Assembly (NCBI RefSeq): GCF_937898475.1
Contig: NZ_CALEJS010000016.1
Location: 186,001-250,000, forward strand
Reading direction: 5' to 3'
DNA: 64,000 nt
DNA from: an uncultured Chitinophaga sp.
Lineage (GTDB): Bacteria > Bacteroidota > Bacteroidia > Chitinophagales > Chitinophagaceae
The first letter of the stretch is position 1; each line of letters opens with the position of its first letter. This document shows, piece after piece, positions 44,829 to 53,337 of the stretch. Position numbers and translations under genes: made by a program. Below the pieces are notes generated by a model. The model saw nothing but the letters and a program-made list of their open reading frames with translations. It made no database searches and was not told the origin of the DNA.

Positions 44829-46043
44829 TCACAATTCCAACTGCTGCCGTACCCATGCCAGTTCCCTTGCTATAGATTGATCTATTGGTAATTTAAGGTC
44901 TGCAGGCAGCACGTCCCAGGTGTAAGTTTCTACTTCCAGGTGGGCGGTAAATGCCTGTGCTTTGCGTAATGCCAGTACCTGCTTAATATCTTCCTGGGTA
45001 GCCGCCAGCAGTCCGTAGCGATCTATGAACAGGGGCACATGAAAATGGGAGCGCCATTCCTGCACCTGTGGATTATCTGCATCTTCCAGAGCCTGCGGCA
45101 GATCGGGATAGTGCCTGTAGCCATTAGCTGTGCGCGCTATTACCTGGTGCAGGTAAGTAGGTTCATTGAACGTACGGAACGCATCCACAACAGCTGCTCT
45201 TTCAGGAGTGCCGGCAGCGGGCAGCGCTGCTTTGAGGGCGGCGCTGATCTGCAACTTACCTATTTTAAGCCCGTACTGCTGCATGGCAGACAGTACCTCT
45301 GCCGGCTGCTCGTAAGCAAGGGCAAAGTGGCATACATCATAACAAAGCTGCACATGATCTTTTATAAGTGCGGCGGCTTCTTCTTCCGTTACGCCAAATT
45401 TATCAGCCAGGAAGGGAATTCCGGCGGGCATCAGGCGCTGAAAATACCAGTCGATATACTCCTGGGAATTTTCCAGCAGTCCGTCTGGTTCGGGTTCAAT
45501 ATCAATATGCAGGAGCGGACCGCCGGCACGGCGTATGCGCACCAGCTGTTCTACTACCAGCAGCAGGTTCAGTGTGGCGCTTTCCGTAACGGATGAACGT
45601 TCTTCTGCACAGCGGGCATTCCATAATTTGTATGATAAGGGAGCGGTAGAAACGCCGCCTTCCATCCCCTCCGGCAGCAGTGCCGCCAGCAGGCGAAACA
45701 GGCGGATGGTATAGGCCACACGATCGGCCGTAGTCCAGTCGGGCGTATGCACCTGGTCTTTCACTACTACGTTGTGAAAGCCACCATAAGGAAAGCCGTT
45801 CATGGTAAACACATAACAATCCTGTTCCTTCAGCCAGGCCTTGAACTCCTGCAAAACCTCTTCCTTGCTGAGCTCCAGGCTGGCAGTATTAGACAGGCGC
45901 AGGCCAATGCCAAAGGGTTGCTGCGGACTTAATGCCGCCTTTACCGATGGTACGTGCTGCTGCAGCTGTTTGAAATGCGCTGCCCAGTTTTCGCCGGGAT
46001 GAATGTTGGTACAGTAAGTCAGGTGTCCGTATGATGTGTGCAT
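44829..46043 (-). CDS. eboE: EboE: TIM-barrel metabolite traffic protein
   Basis: 404 residues from MHTSYGHLTYCTNIHPGENW, a characteristic EboE opening. It has a xylose-isomerase-like TIM barrel with conserved acidic residues (LLHIDIEPEPDGLLEN; VQLCYDVCHFALAYEQPAE) that probably bind metal. In cyanobacteria the ebo cluster is needed to move a scytonemin precursor to the periplasm, and the enzymology of EboE is unknown. The in-frame ATG at 46115 is in repeat-like sequence and is rejected. It starts 75 bases after eboD, with a GTTTGAGG-class repeat between. Confidence 0.9.
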   Translation of the reverse strand: MHTSYGHLTYCTNIHPGENWAAHFKQLQQHVPSVKAALSPQQPFGIGLRLSNTASLELSKEEVLQEFKAWLKEQDCYVFTMNGFPYGGFHNVVVKDQVHTPDWTTADRVAYTIRLFRLLAALLPEGMEGGVSTAPLSYKLWNARCAEERSSVTESATLNLLLVVEQLVRIRRAGGPLLHIDIEPEPDGLLENSQEYIDWYFQRLMPAGIPFLADKFGVTEEEAAALIKDHVQLCYDVCHFALAYEQPAEVLSAMQQYGLKIGKLQISAALKAALPAAGTPERAAVVDAFRTFNEPTYLHQVIARTANGYRHYPDLPQALEDADNPQVQEWRSHFHVPLFIDRYGLLAATQEDIKQVLALRKAQAFTAHLEVETYTWDVLPADLKLPIDQSIARELAWVRQQLEL

Positions 46044-46059
46044 CCTTTTGGATTTAAGG

Positions 46060-46140
46060 TTTAAAGTTGGATGTTTGAAATTAGACAGCGGTTGGCGACA
46101 AGCGTCCAACCTCAAACGTCACACTTCAGACTTCAAACTT
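46060..46140. repeat. GTTTGAGG-class inverted repeat between eboD and eboE
   Basis: Words GTTTAAAGTTGGATGTTTGAAA (left) and GTCCAACCTCAAACG / CTTCAGACTTCAAACTTT (right) form imperfect complementary arms. The eboD stop (46119) lies in the right arm. It probably weakens read-through between the two genes. Confidence 0.5.
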
Positions 46141-47297
46141 TCCATTTGTTTCAGCATGGCTGCTGCTTTCTGCAACAGCTCCACATTCATCTCATTTACT
46201 TCAGCGCCCTGCCCGATGGCTTTCAGCAGGCAGATAGTAAGGCGGCCGCCCAGGTGCTCGCGAAACTCTTCCAGGCCTTTTATTACCGGCGAAACAGTTT
46301 GTTCTTCCATATCGAGCAGCGGGTGATAAACCGGCAGTCCCATTTGCTGTAATACCCGCAGGATACGCTCCATGGAGGAGCGGTCCAGCCATCCTAACAA
46401 GTAAGAATATACGCTGTCCAATGCAATGCCGATGGAAACGGCTTCGCCGTGGCGCAAAGCAAAGTTGGTGAGCTGCTCCAGTTTATGGCCGCTCCAGTGA
46501 CCAAAGTCCAGCGGACGTGAAGAGCCGCTTTCAAAGGGATCTCCTGCGCCGCCTATATGTGCCAGGTGTAATTCAGCACAGCGGTATATCAGCTCCTGCA
46601 TCGCCTGCATATTGCCGGCGGCCAAAGCTGCTGCCTGGATTTCCATCCATTCAAAGAAAGGCGCATCTTTAATCAATGCCACTTTAACGGCTTCCACCAT
46701 ACCGGCGCGCCAGTCGCGCGTGTCCAGGGTGGTCAGGAAATGCGCATCATTGAACACGGCAGCGGGCGGGGCAAAGGAGCCCATAAAATTCTTCTTGCCC
46801 TTGTAGTTAATACCATTTTTCACTCCTACCCCTGAATCGTTCTGGGACAGTACGGTAGTAGGTATGCGGATGTGGCGAACGCCCCGGTGCGACACGGCGG
46901 CGGCGAAGCCAACCAGGTCCAGCAGGGAGCCCCCGCCAATGCCTATTACATAGGAGTGGCGGTCTATCGCATATTTATCAATGGCGTCTACCAGGCGGAA
47001 AAATAAAGCTTCGTCGTTCTTACAGGCCTCTCCCCCTGGTATAACCATGATCTCAGGGGCCAGCTCCATGGAGGGAATGGCCTTCAGATAGGCAGGGATC
47101 TGCTGTTGCAGGTAGGGATGGCTTTGCCATACGCCCTCGTCTGCTACTACCAGTAAACGCTTGCGGTAGTGGCTGCTGCTTTGCTGCTGTAAAAAAGCTG
47201 ATAAACAGTCGTTAGACGGTTCAAAGAGGTGGGTTGTAAAGAAGACCCGGTAAGCAAAACTTACCTGAAATTGCTGTTGGATATAGTTGCTGTTCAT
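46119..47297 (-). CDS. eboD: EboD: 3-dehydroquinate synthase-like protein
   Basis: 392 residues from MNSNYIQQQFQVSFAYRVFF. The AroB fold is clear: NAD loop IGIGGGSLLDLVGFAAAVSHRG, VRHIRIPTTVLSQNDSGVGVKNGINYKGKKN, GMVEAVKVALIKD and the zinc-ligand region DFGHWSGHKLEQLT and LRHGEAVSIGIALD. Canonical AroB works in the shikimate pathway, but the neighbours mark this copy as the ebo paralogue with an unknown sugar-phosphate-like substrate. It has its own TATTTTTG promoter box upstream (47338-47345), separating eboDEF from eboABC. The ATG at 47384 is rejected as non-homologous. Confidence 0.88.
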   Translation of the reverse strand: MNSNYIQQQFQVSFAYRVFFTTHLFEPSNDCLSAFLQQQSSSHYRKRLLVVADEGVWQSHPYLQQQIPAYLKAIPSMELAPEIMVIPGGEACKNDEALFFRLVDAIDKYAIDRHSYVIGIGGGSLLDLVGFAAAVSHRGVRHIRIPTTVLSQNDSGVGVKNGINYKGKKNFMGSFAPPAAVFNDAHFLTTLDTRDWRAGMVEAVKVALIKDAPFFEWMEIQAAALAAGNMQAMQELIYRCAELHLAHIGGAGDPFESGSSRPLDFGHWSGHKLEQLTNFALRHGEAVSIGIALDSVYSYLLGWLDRSSMERILRVLQQMGLPVYHPLLDMEEQTVSPVIKGLEEFREHLGGRLTICLLKAIGQGAEVNEMNVELLQKAAAMLKQMESLKSEV

Positions 47298-47645
47298 CGT
47301 CTCAAGTCCATTCTGGTGAAAGTCGGCAATCAAAGTACAAAAATATATTAAAAAAACTTCCTGTGGGACAAAAGCCACGGTCAATGCCAGGGCAGTTTTA
47401 CCCGGCAGCGTAGTACTCCCCGGCGCAGGGATACGTATTAGTACTTAAAAGTTCAGCACTATCCCTATTGCAGGTCTTCATATAAATACCGAATTTTGCA
47501 GAGGACAATACAAAAAAACAACGCCAATTTTATTTAGCGCACCTGTTAACCCTGTAACAAATCTGTAGGTTTTCCATAATACATTTTTTGTTGCAATAGC
47601 CTGAATATACTGTCAGCATTTGGCACCAGGAGGGATATTACAAGT
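47298..47645. promoter_or_regulatory. Divergent promoter region of eboDEF and the histidine kinase gene
   Basis: On the minus strand a TATTTTTG -7 box (47338-47345) with TTTTG (47369-47373) upstream fits an eboDEF promoter, 40 bases before the eboD ATG. On the plus strand an AGGAGGG Shine-Dalgarno (47628-47634) lies 11 bases before the kinase ATG, which is strong for Bacteroidota. No other gene is supported here. Confidence 0.5.
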
Positions 47646-49607
47646 ATGAAAAGGATAATAACTTTCACACTGTTATACTGTCTTGCAGCATGGCCTGCCC
47701 ATGCGCAGCAGCCGGGTGTAGACACCCTTTACCGGCTTGTTCAGCGCCAGCCTGCAGACACCACTACAGTAGCTGCCTGCTATGCGTACGGCGACCGGTT
47801 TTACCCCGACCAGCCGGACAGCGCCGCCTTTTACTATAAAAAAGGGCTGGCAGTGGCCCGGCAGCTGCATTACCTGCGGGGCATTGCCCAATTCACCTCC
47901 TATTACCTCTACATTCTGAACCTGCGGGGAGAATATGCCAAAGGCCTGCACCTGGTTACGCAGGCAGCCGTGATTTACCGGGCGCTGAATGATGAAAAGA
48001 ACCTGGGGGTGGCCATTAACAATATGGGCAACCAGCATCACCAGCTGGGCAATTTTTCTGCTGCCGCGACTTACTACCTGCAGGCCATTGCCCTGGCTGA
48101 AAAAACACAGCACGAAGCAGTACTGCCTAAATTATACAACAACCTGGCCTCTATATTTCTCAGCACAGAGGACTACCGGAAAAGCCTTCAATACGCCACC
48201 AAAGCAGCTACACTGGCCCGCCGGCAGAAAGATACGCCGCGCATAGCCTCTACGCTGGTGAACCTGGGATACGCCCAGACCAAGCTGGGATACTATCAGC
48301 AGGGAGAAGCCACCTTCATGGAAGTGATACGGCTGGGCAGGTACCTGGGCGACAGCACCTATGTAATGGACGGATACATTAACTCAGGCAGTATTTACTC
48401 TGATCTGAACCAGCACCAGAAAGCCTTGCATCAATATGAAAAAACGATGGCTATTACAGATACGTACCCTGACCAGGATTACCGCCTGTATGCGCAGCTG
48501 GGTTACGGACAGGAGCTGTTAAAAACCGGGCAGCCGCGCAGAGCTGACAGCATCATTGCCTCTACCATTGCACTGGCGCGAAAGATGCAGGCCAGCGATG
48601 AGCTGCGCCAGACCTACCTTACCGCCGCCGAGATCAAGGAAGCCCTGCATCAGCCCGCCCAGGCCCTGCAATACCGCAAGCAATACGAGGCGCTGAATGA
48701 CTCGCTGCTGGGCGCCAGTACCCGCAAGCACGTGGAGCAGCTGGAGATTGCCTACCAAACTGCACAGAAAGATAAAGAGCTGGCAGAAAAGAAACTGCTG
48801 CTGGCAGAGAAAGATGTGCAACTGGAATCTAAGGCGAAGTGGCAGGCCATTTTCCTGTTCACCATTGCCCTCCTGGGCGTACTGGCCACTTTGATATGGT
48901 TACGCTACCGTGCACGTCGCAAACTGCATGCCCAGCAACTCCAGACCATTGAAAAGGAAAGGACCGTACAGGTGCTGGAAGCCCTGATGCAGGGAGAAGA
49001 AAAAGAAAGGGTACGGTTGTCAAAAGACCTGCATGACGGGGTGGGCGGACTACTATCTGCCGTAAAAATGCATTTCAGCGCTATCCGGCATGAGCAGGAG
49101 GTATTAAAGGACAATCCCGCCTATGCACACGCAGTAAGCCTGCTGGACGACGCCATTACCGACATCCGTAAAACGGCGCACAACCTGATGCCGGAAACCC
49201 TTTACCGGCTCGGCCTGAAAGAGGCGCTGCAAACCTTCTGTAACAATATCAGTTATTCAGGCACATTACAGGTCAGCTTTTACAGCACTGGAGAGATAGG
49301 GCGCTTTAAGCCCAATTTTGAGCTGTCAGTTTACCGTATTGTGCAGGAACTTGTGAACAATATCATCAAACATTCCAGGGCCAATGAAGCCCTGGTACAA
49401 CTGAGTCAGCATGATTCACTGCTGGCCATTACAGTAGAAGATAACGGTGTGGGCTTTAACCAGCAGTCTGCACAACAGCGGGGCAATGGCCTTACCAGCC
49501 TGCAATCGCGGATACGTGCACTGAACGGCAACATTGCCATTGATGCGGCTACGGGGCAGGGAACTACCGCCTATATTGAGTTTGACGTAAGCATCGTTAT
49601 CAATTAG
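47646..49607 (+). CDS. TPR-containing sensor histidine kinase (HisKA_3/NarX-type)
   Basis: 653 residues. A signal peptide (LYCLAAWPAHAQQ) is followed by tetratricopeptide repeats over about residues 60-370, a single membrane helix at about 401-420, and a short coiled linker. The HisKA_3 dimerisation domain has the phospho-accepting His463 in LSKDLHDGVGGLLSAVK, and the HATPase domain shows VQELVNNIIKHS and VEDNGVGFNQQS. The TPR module is periplasmic, so the input is an extracytoplasmic protein or ligand. The response regulator gene is 28 bases downstream. This unit lies on the opposite strand inside the split ebo cluster. Confidence 0.95.
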   Translation: MKRIITFTLLYCLAAWPAHAQQPGVDTLYRLVQRQPADTTTVAACYAYGDRFYPDQPDSAAFYYKKGLAVARQLHYLRGIAQFTSYYLYILNLRGEYAKGLHLVTQAAVIYRALNDEKNLGVAINNMGNQHHQLGNFSAAATYYLQAIALAEKTQHEAVLPKLYNNLASIFLSTEDYRKSLQYATKAATLARRQKDTPRIASTLVNLGYAQTKLGYYQQGEATFMEVIRLGRYLGDSTYVMDGYINSGSIYSDLNQHQKALHQYEKTMAITDTYPDQDYRLYAQLGYGQELLKTGQPRRADSIIASTIALARKMQASDELRQTYLTAAEIKEALHQPAQALQYRKQYEALNDSLLGASTRKHVEQLEIAYQTAQKDKELAEKKLLLAEKDVQLESKAKWQAIFLFTIALLGVLATLIWLRYRARRKLHAQQLQTIEKERTVQVLEALMQGEEKERVRLSKDLHDGVGGLLSAVKMHFSAIRHEQEVLKDNPAYAHAVSLLDDAITDIRKTAHNLMPETLYRLGLKEALQTFCNNISYSGTLQVSFYSTGEIGRFKPNFELSVYRIVQELVNNIIKHSRANEALVQLSQHDSLLAITVEDNGVGFNQQSAQQRGNGLTSLQSRIRALNGNIAIDAATGQGTTAYIEFDVSIVIN

Positions 49608-49635
49608 CTGCAGGCAGCTTTAACTTAAACTATAT

Positions 49636-50274
49636 ATGCAGATCAAAGTGGCTATTACAGATGATCACCTGCTGGTGATCAATGGGATAAAGACCATGCT
49701 GGCTCCCTATGCACATATCAGCGTTGTTTATGACACTACCGACCCCACGGGACTATTACCTGCGCTGGCGGCAACCCCGGCCGATGTATTACTGCTGGAT
49801 ATACAGATGCCGGGTATTGACGGCATGGAGCTGTGCAAACAGGTGCACAAGCAGCACCCGGACATGAAGGTGATCGCTATCAGCAGCTTTATGGATAGCC
49901 GGTATATTAAACAGATGCTCCGCAATGGTGCGGCCGGTTACCTGCTCAAAAACACAGACCCGACTACCCTGGCGAACGCCATAGAAAAGGTGTATGAAGG
50001 CGAACAGTTCCTGGATGAATCGCTTAAACAAGACCTGCTGAACGAAGCACTGACTGGTAACAAAAGAAGCGTTTATGAAATACCACTGACCCGCCGCGAG
50101 AAAGAAATACTGAAACTCATTGCAGAAGAACATTCCAACCAGGAAATAGCTGACCTTTTATTTATCAGCCTGCGCACGGTTGAAACTCACCGGCTGAACC
50201 TGACCCAGAAGCTGGCTGTAAAAAATACCGCCGGGCTGGTAAAGGAAGCGATCAGGCGTGGACTACTGGACTAA
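49636..50274 (+). CDS. NarL/LuxR-family response regulator
   Basis: 212 residues. The receiver domain has acidic Asp9/Asp10 (ITDDHLL) and phospho-accepting Asp55 in VLLLDIQMPGIDG, and the C-terminal LuxR-type helix-turn-helix (about 148-205) shows LTRREKEILKLIAEEHSNQE and SLRTVETHRLNLTQKLAV. It is the output partner of the upstream TPR kinase. The two genes form a complete two-component system. Placement inside the ebo locus makes ebo genes plausible targets, but no binding site was identified. Confidence 0.95.
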   Translation: MQIKVAITDDHLLVINGIKTMLAPYAHISVVYDTTDPTGLLPALAATPADVLLLDIQMPGIDGMELCKQVHKQHPDMKVIAISSFMDSRYIKQMLRNGAAGYLLKNTDPTTLANAIEKVYEGEQFLDESLKQDLLNEALTGNKRSVYEIPLTRREKEILKLIAEEHSNQEIADLLFISLRTVETHRLNLTQKLAVKNTAGLVKEAIRRGLLD

Positions 50275-50278
50275 ACAC

Positions 50279-50400
50279 CAAATTCCAAATACCAAAATTT
50301 AAATTCCAAAGCAGGAGCTTGTGTCAACACCGAAGGCTGTTCGCCTTTAAGGCGAGTGCAGACATTTATTTGGAATTTGGATTTTGGTATTTGGTATTTG
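50279..50400. repeat. Mosaic hairpin element, AATTCC/AATACC class, between the regulator and eboC
   Basis: Left arm CAAATTCCAAATACCAAAAT... (50279-50310) is the near-complement of the right arm (50369-50400): 32-base arms with about four differences. They enclose a 58-base loop with its own GGCGAACAGCC / CTTTAAGG-type small structures. The element fills exactly the gap between two convergent stop codons, at 50274 and 50401, so it is probably a bidirectional terminator. Confidence 0.8.
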
Positions 50401-51339
50401 TCACGTTACGGCGAAGGCACGGGCAAGCAGTAGCGATAAAGGCAGTAATATAAGAATGGTGAAGGCATAGGGCAGGCTGGTGAAAGCAGCGGCCCAGGCG
50501 GCGTTCATAGCTACCAGTGCCAGGATACCACCTTTGACAGCCTTGCCTATATTAGGCCCTACCGGGTCTTTCATGGCTTTGATCAGCGGTGCATTGGTCA
50601 TGTAGATAAACAGCAGTAAGAAAGGCGAAGCCTGCAGCAGGTGCCCATTGGCGACTGCCAGCACGGCAATGGTGCCATATACCAGTGCATAACATACGGC
50701 GGCTATACGAAGCGTCCGGATATTTCCGCCATATACTTCTCCCCTGCTGATGGCGGTCACTGCAGCAATATACAATACGGGTATCACTGCTATCCAGGTG
50801 TAGCGCTGTAATACGGGCTCCATCAGGCTGATGCCCAGCAGCAGGTTCAGGCCGCGGCAGAGGCCCATATTCACGGGGCCCCAGCTGGCATGTTTCCCCC
50901 ACTTATCATATACCAGTGCGCTGGCCATGATGGAAAGCGCAATGAAACCGGCCACCCGGCCTACGGTAAATGCAGCCAGTATGCCCACCAGGAAAAGGTA
51001 GCTGCCAAGGATCACCGCCTGTGTTCTGCTAATCAGTCCGCTGGGAATAGGCCGTTCGGGCCGCTCAACCTTGTCGAGCGATGCATCGAATACATCATTG
51101 AACACCACGCCGCCTCCATACAGGCCAATGGTAGCCAGGCACAGGCAGGCTACGGGTAACAAATCCAGATAGTTCGTATATGCCTTGTGTAAAAAACCGG
51201 AAATTGCTATACCCGCCAGTATATCTGCCACTGCGGTCAATAAGTTGGCCGGACGGACCAACCTTAAATAACCTAACGATTTGCTAAGAATATAACTCAC
51301 CGGATACAGGGGTTTTATCAATAAATCTTGGTACTCCAT
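50401..51339 (-). CDS. eboC: EboC: UbiA-type prenyltransferase
   Basis: 312 residues with about eight hydrophobic segments. The first UbiA Asp-rich motif is NDVFDASLDKVERPERPI and the second region is ALVYDKWGKHAS. Family members transfer prenyl groups onto aromatic acceptors in the membrane. It starts 15 bases after eboB and is followed by a mosaic hairpin and the opposite-strand kinase/regulator genes. In other ebo clusters eboC is followed by eboD; here it ends the upstream half. The prenyl acceptor is unknown. Confidence 0.9.
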   Translation of the reverse strand: MEYQDLLIKPLYPVSYILSKSLGYLRLVRPANLLTAVADILAGIAISGFLHKAYTNYLDLLPVACLCLATIGLYGGGVVFNDVFDASLDKVERPERPIPSGLISRTQAVILGSYLFLVGILAAFTVGRVAGFIALSIMASALVYDKWGKHASWGPVNMGLCRGLNLLLGISLMEPVLQRYTWIAVIPVLYIAAVTAISRGEVYGGNIRTLRIAAVCYALVYGTIAVLAVANGHLLQASPFLLLFIYMTNAPLIKAMKDPVGPNIGKAVKGGILALVAMNAAWAAAFTSLPYAFTILILLPLSLLLARAFAVT

Positions 51340-51354
51340 CCATAAGCAGTCTTG

Positions 51355-52341
51355 TTAGCGGATAATGATCGCATTCTTGTCAATCCGCGGCTGCTGACCA
51401 CCTCTTAGCACAGTACTTCCATTAAATTTTTCACTTTGATCTATCTGCTTCACTGTTTCAAAATCGGCCTCGTTAATTTGCCCGCTTTGTGAAAAAGCAG
51501 TTATTGCATTCCGGTAAGTTACCAAATGAATGTGATTCGAGTCAATACCACTTTCGTGCATGAGCGCTGCGGTCTTTGGTACAGCGAGCGGATCGCTGAT
51601 GCCCCAGTCTGCCGCTGAATTAACCATAATACGTTCACTGCCATATTGTTTAACAATGTCTACCATTCGTTCGTTCCCCATTTTGGTAAACGGATAGATG
51701 GTGAAAGCAGCCCAGAAACCGCGGTCTAAAACTTCTTTAACGGTTTCTTCGTTATTGTGGTCTACGATGACCATAGCGGGGTCAAGGCCATGCTCTATTG
51801 CAATGTCCATACTGCGTTGGGTACCTTTTTTCTTGTCCCGGTGAGGGGTATGTATCTGTACAGGCAGGTTGGCTTCCTTAGCCAGCTCCAGTTGTGCGCG
51901 GTAGTACTTTTCTTCTGCAGGTGTCTGATCATCAAAGCCGATCTCGCCTACGCCCACTACGCCTTCCTTATAGATAAAGAGCGGCAGTATTTCCATGACG
52001 GCTTCGGCCAGTCTTTCATTATTGGCTTCCTTTGAATTAAGCCCGATGGTACAATAGTGTTTGATACCGAACTGGGAGGCGCGGAACCTTTCCCAGCCTA
52101 TCAGGCTGCTGAAATAGTCGCGGAAGGTGTCTACGCCGGTGCGTGGCTGTCCCAGCCAGAAGGCAGGTTCAATGATAGCGGTGATCCCCGCATCGGCCAT
52201 CGCCTGGTAATCGTCTGTGGTACGGGAGGTCATGTGAACATGCGGATCGAAGAAACGCATCCCCCTTATACGGTCAAGATAGCCCTGCTGCATAGGTTGA
52301 GGCTGCAGGTCTTTTTCTGTTAGTTGCTGACTACAACACAT
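51355..52341 (-). CDS. eboB: EboB: TatD-like metal-dependent hydrolase
   Basis: 328 residues. The amidohydrolase/TatD metal ligands are visible: HVH at residues 34-36 (FFDPHVHMTSR), Glu in GEIGFDDQTPAEEKYY, His in VQIHTPHRDKKKG, and Asp in MVNSAADWGIS. It is cytosolic. The family hydrolyses diverse C-O and P-O bonds; the substrate in ebo clusters is unknown. It starts 22 bases after eboA and ends 15 bases before eboC. A later Met17 is a possible start, since the first 16 residues are weakly conserved in appearance. Confidence 0.9.
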   Translation of the reverse strand: MCCSQQLTEKDLQPQPMQQGYLDRIRGMRFFDPHVHMTSRTTDDYQAMADAGITAIIEPAFWLGQPRTGVDTFRDYFSSLIGWERFRASQFGIKHYCTIGLNSKEANNERLAEAVMEILPLFIYKEGVVGVGEIGFDDQTPAEEKYYRAQLELAKEANLPVQIHTPHRDKKKGTQRSMDIAIEHGLDPAMVIVDHNNEETVKEVLDRGFWAAFTIYPFTKMGNERMVDIVKQYGSERIMVNSAADWGISDPLAVPKTAALMHESGIDSNHIHLVTYRNAITAFSQSGQINEADFETVKQIDQSEKFNGSTVLRGGQQPRIDKNAIIIR

Positions 52342-52363
52342 GGGAATTTGTTGGTTGTTTTTA

Positions 52364-53263
52364 TTAATTGCCCCCTAATCTTTCGGCCACAAGGCTCCAG
52401 CTAAGCGCTCCCCTGATGATATCCTGCTCTGCCCGGGGCGCTTGCTTCAGCAAGGCCTTGGCGGGTGGATAAGGGGAGTAATAGCATGCCAGTGCGGCAG
52501 CTTCCTTTTCAATGTTCTCCGGCGATTGCCATATACGCTGGATGTCTGGCATAGTGGTTTCATTGATAAAACCGGCTACCAGCCGCCATAACATCGGGTT
52601 CACTGTGCGGCCCGCTGCCCAGCGTTCATGGGCATAATCTATCAGTGTTGCCGCCAGGCGGGCATTAGCCCGTTCATCCAAACCAATGATACGATGCACC
52701 GGTTTTTCTGTAAAGAGCGCCTTCATCACCAGCTGGTTCCAGGCTGGCTCATCGAGGTAGCGGGCAGGATATGGATTATCTAACATAATGGCTTCCAGCA
52801 CCGTTCCTATATTGGAGCGGATCCCTTCTGAGGTGCGCAGCTTCCACTCCTGCGGCCAGGGCAGCAGGGGCAGCGCGCCGTAAAGGGCTACCAGCTCATT
52901 CATTTCAGCGGCATTGAACAGGCCTTCAACGGTTTGTACATACACTTCCTTTTTGTCTGAAGGCCATTGTAGCAGCCACCACGTCCGGACCAGCCGGTCT
53001 AACGTATAGTTCTGTACGAAAAATCCATGAGCGGCATTCTGCAGGTTGCTGATAATACCGGTGGGTAACGTTAGCAGGTCTTTACCGGTAAAGCGCGGAA
53101 TTGCGCTAAAGGTCAAGTTAAATTGCTGTACAGACTTCGTTTCCTGTAGCACATTACTGCGTTGCATCAACCAGTCACGGGACTGGCTGGTACTGTGCTG
53201 CTCAATAATGGCATAGAGTAATGCGCTTACACCGTTCCTGTCATAATCATATGGTTGTTCCAT
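52364..53263 (-). CDS. eboA: EboA domain protein
   Basis: 299 residues, helical, without signal peptide. It begins MEQPYDYDRNGVSALLYAII, with RLVRTWWLLQWPSDKKEVYV and HRIIGLDERANARLAATLI matching what is expected of EboA, which has no known catalytic residues. It is the first gene of the upstream ebo operon eboA-eboB-eboC. A TATCTTTA box upstream on the minus strand (near 53300-53310) may be its promoter. Function is unknown beyond the requirement of ebo clusters for metabolite export. Confidence 0.85.
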   Translation of the reverse strand: MEQPYDYDRNGVSALLYAIIEQHSTSQSRDWLMQRSNVLQETKSVQQFNLTFSAIPRFTGKDLLTLPTGIISNLQNAAHGFFVQNYTLDRLVRTWWLLQWPSDKKEVYVQTVEGLFNAAEMNELVALYGALPLLPWPQEWKLRTSEGIRSNIGTVLEAIMLDNPYPARYLDEPAWNQLVMKALFTEKPVHRIIGLDERANARLAATLIDYAHERWAAGRTVNPMLWRLVAGFINETTMPDIQRIWQSPENIEKEAAALACYYSPYPPAKALLKQAPRAEQDIIRGALSWSLVAERLGGN

Positions 53264-53337
53264 TGCGCCTGGTTCTAATCGGGAAAAATAGGCGATTGAG
53301 GGGATAAAGATAGTAGAATTTGATGAACGGAGAAAGC

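Noticed and set aside
46119..47297. Calling the AroB-like gene the housekeeping aroB
   Set aside because: It sits with eboE and eboF rather than shikimate genes; the ebo assignment explains the context better.
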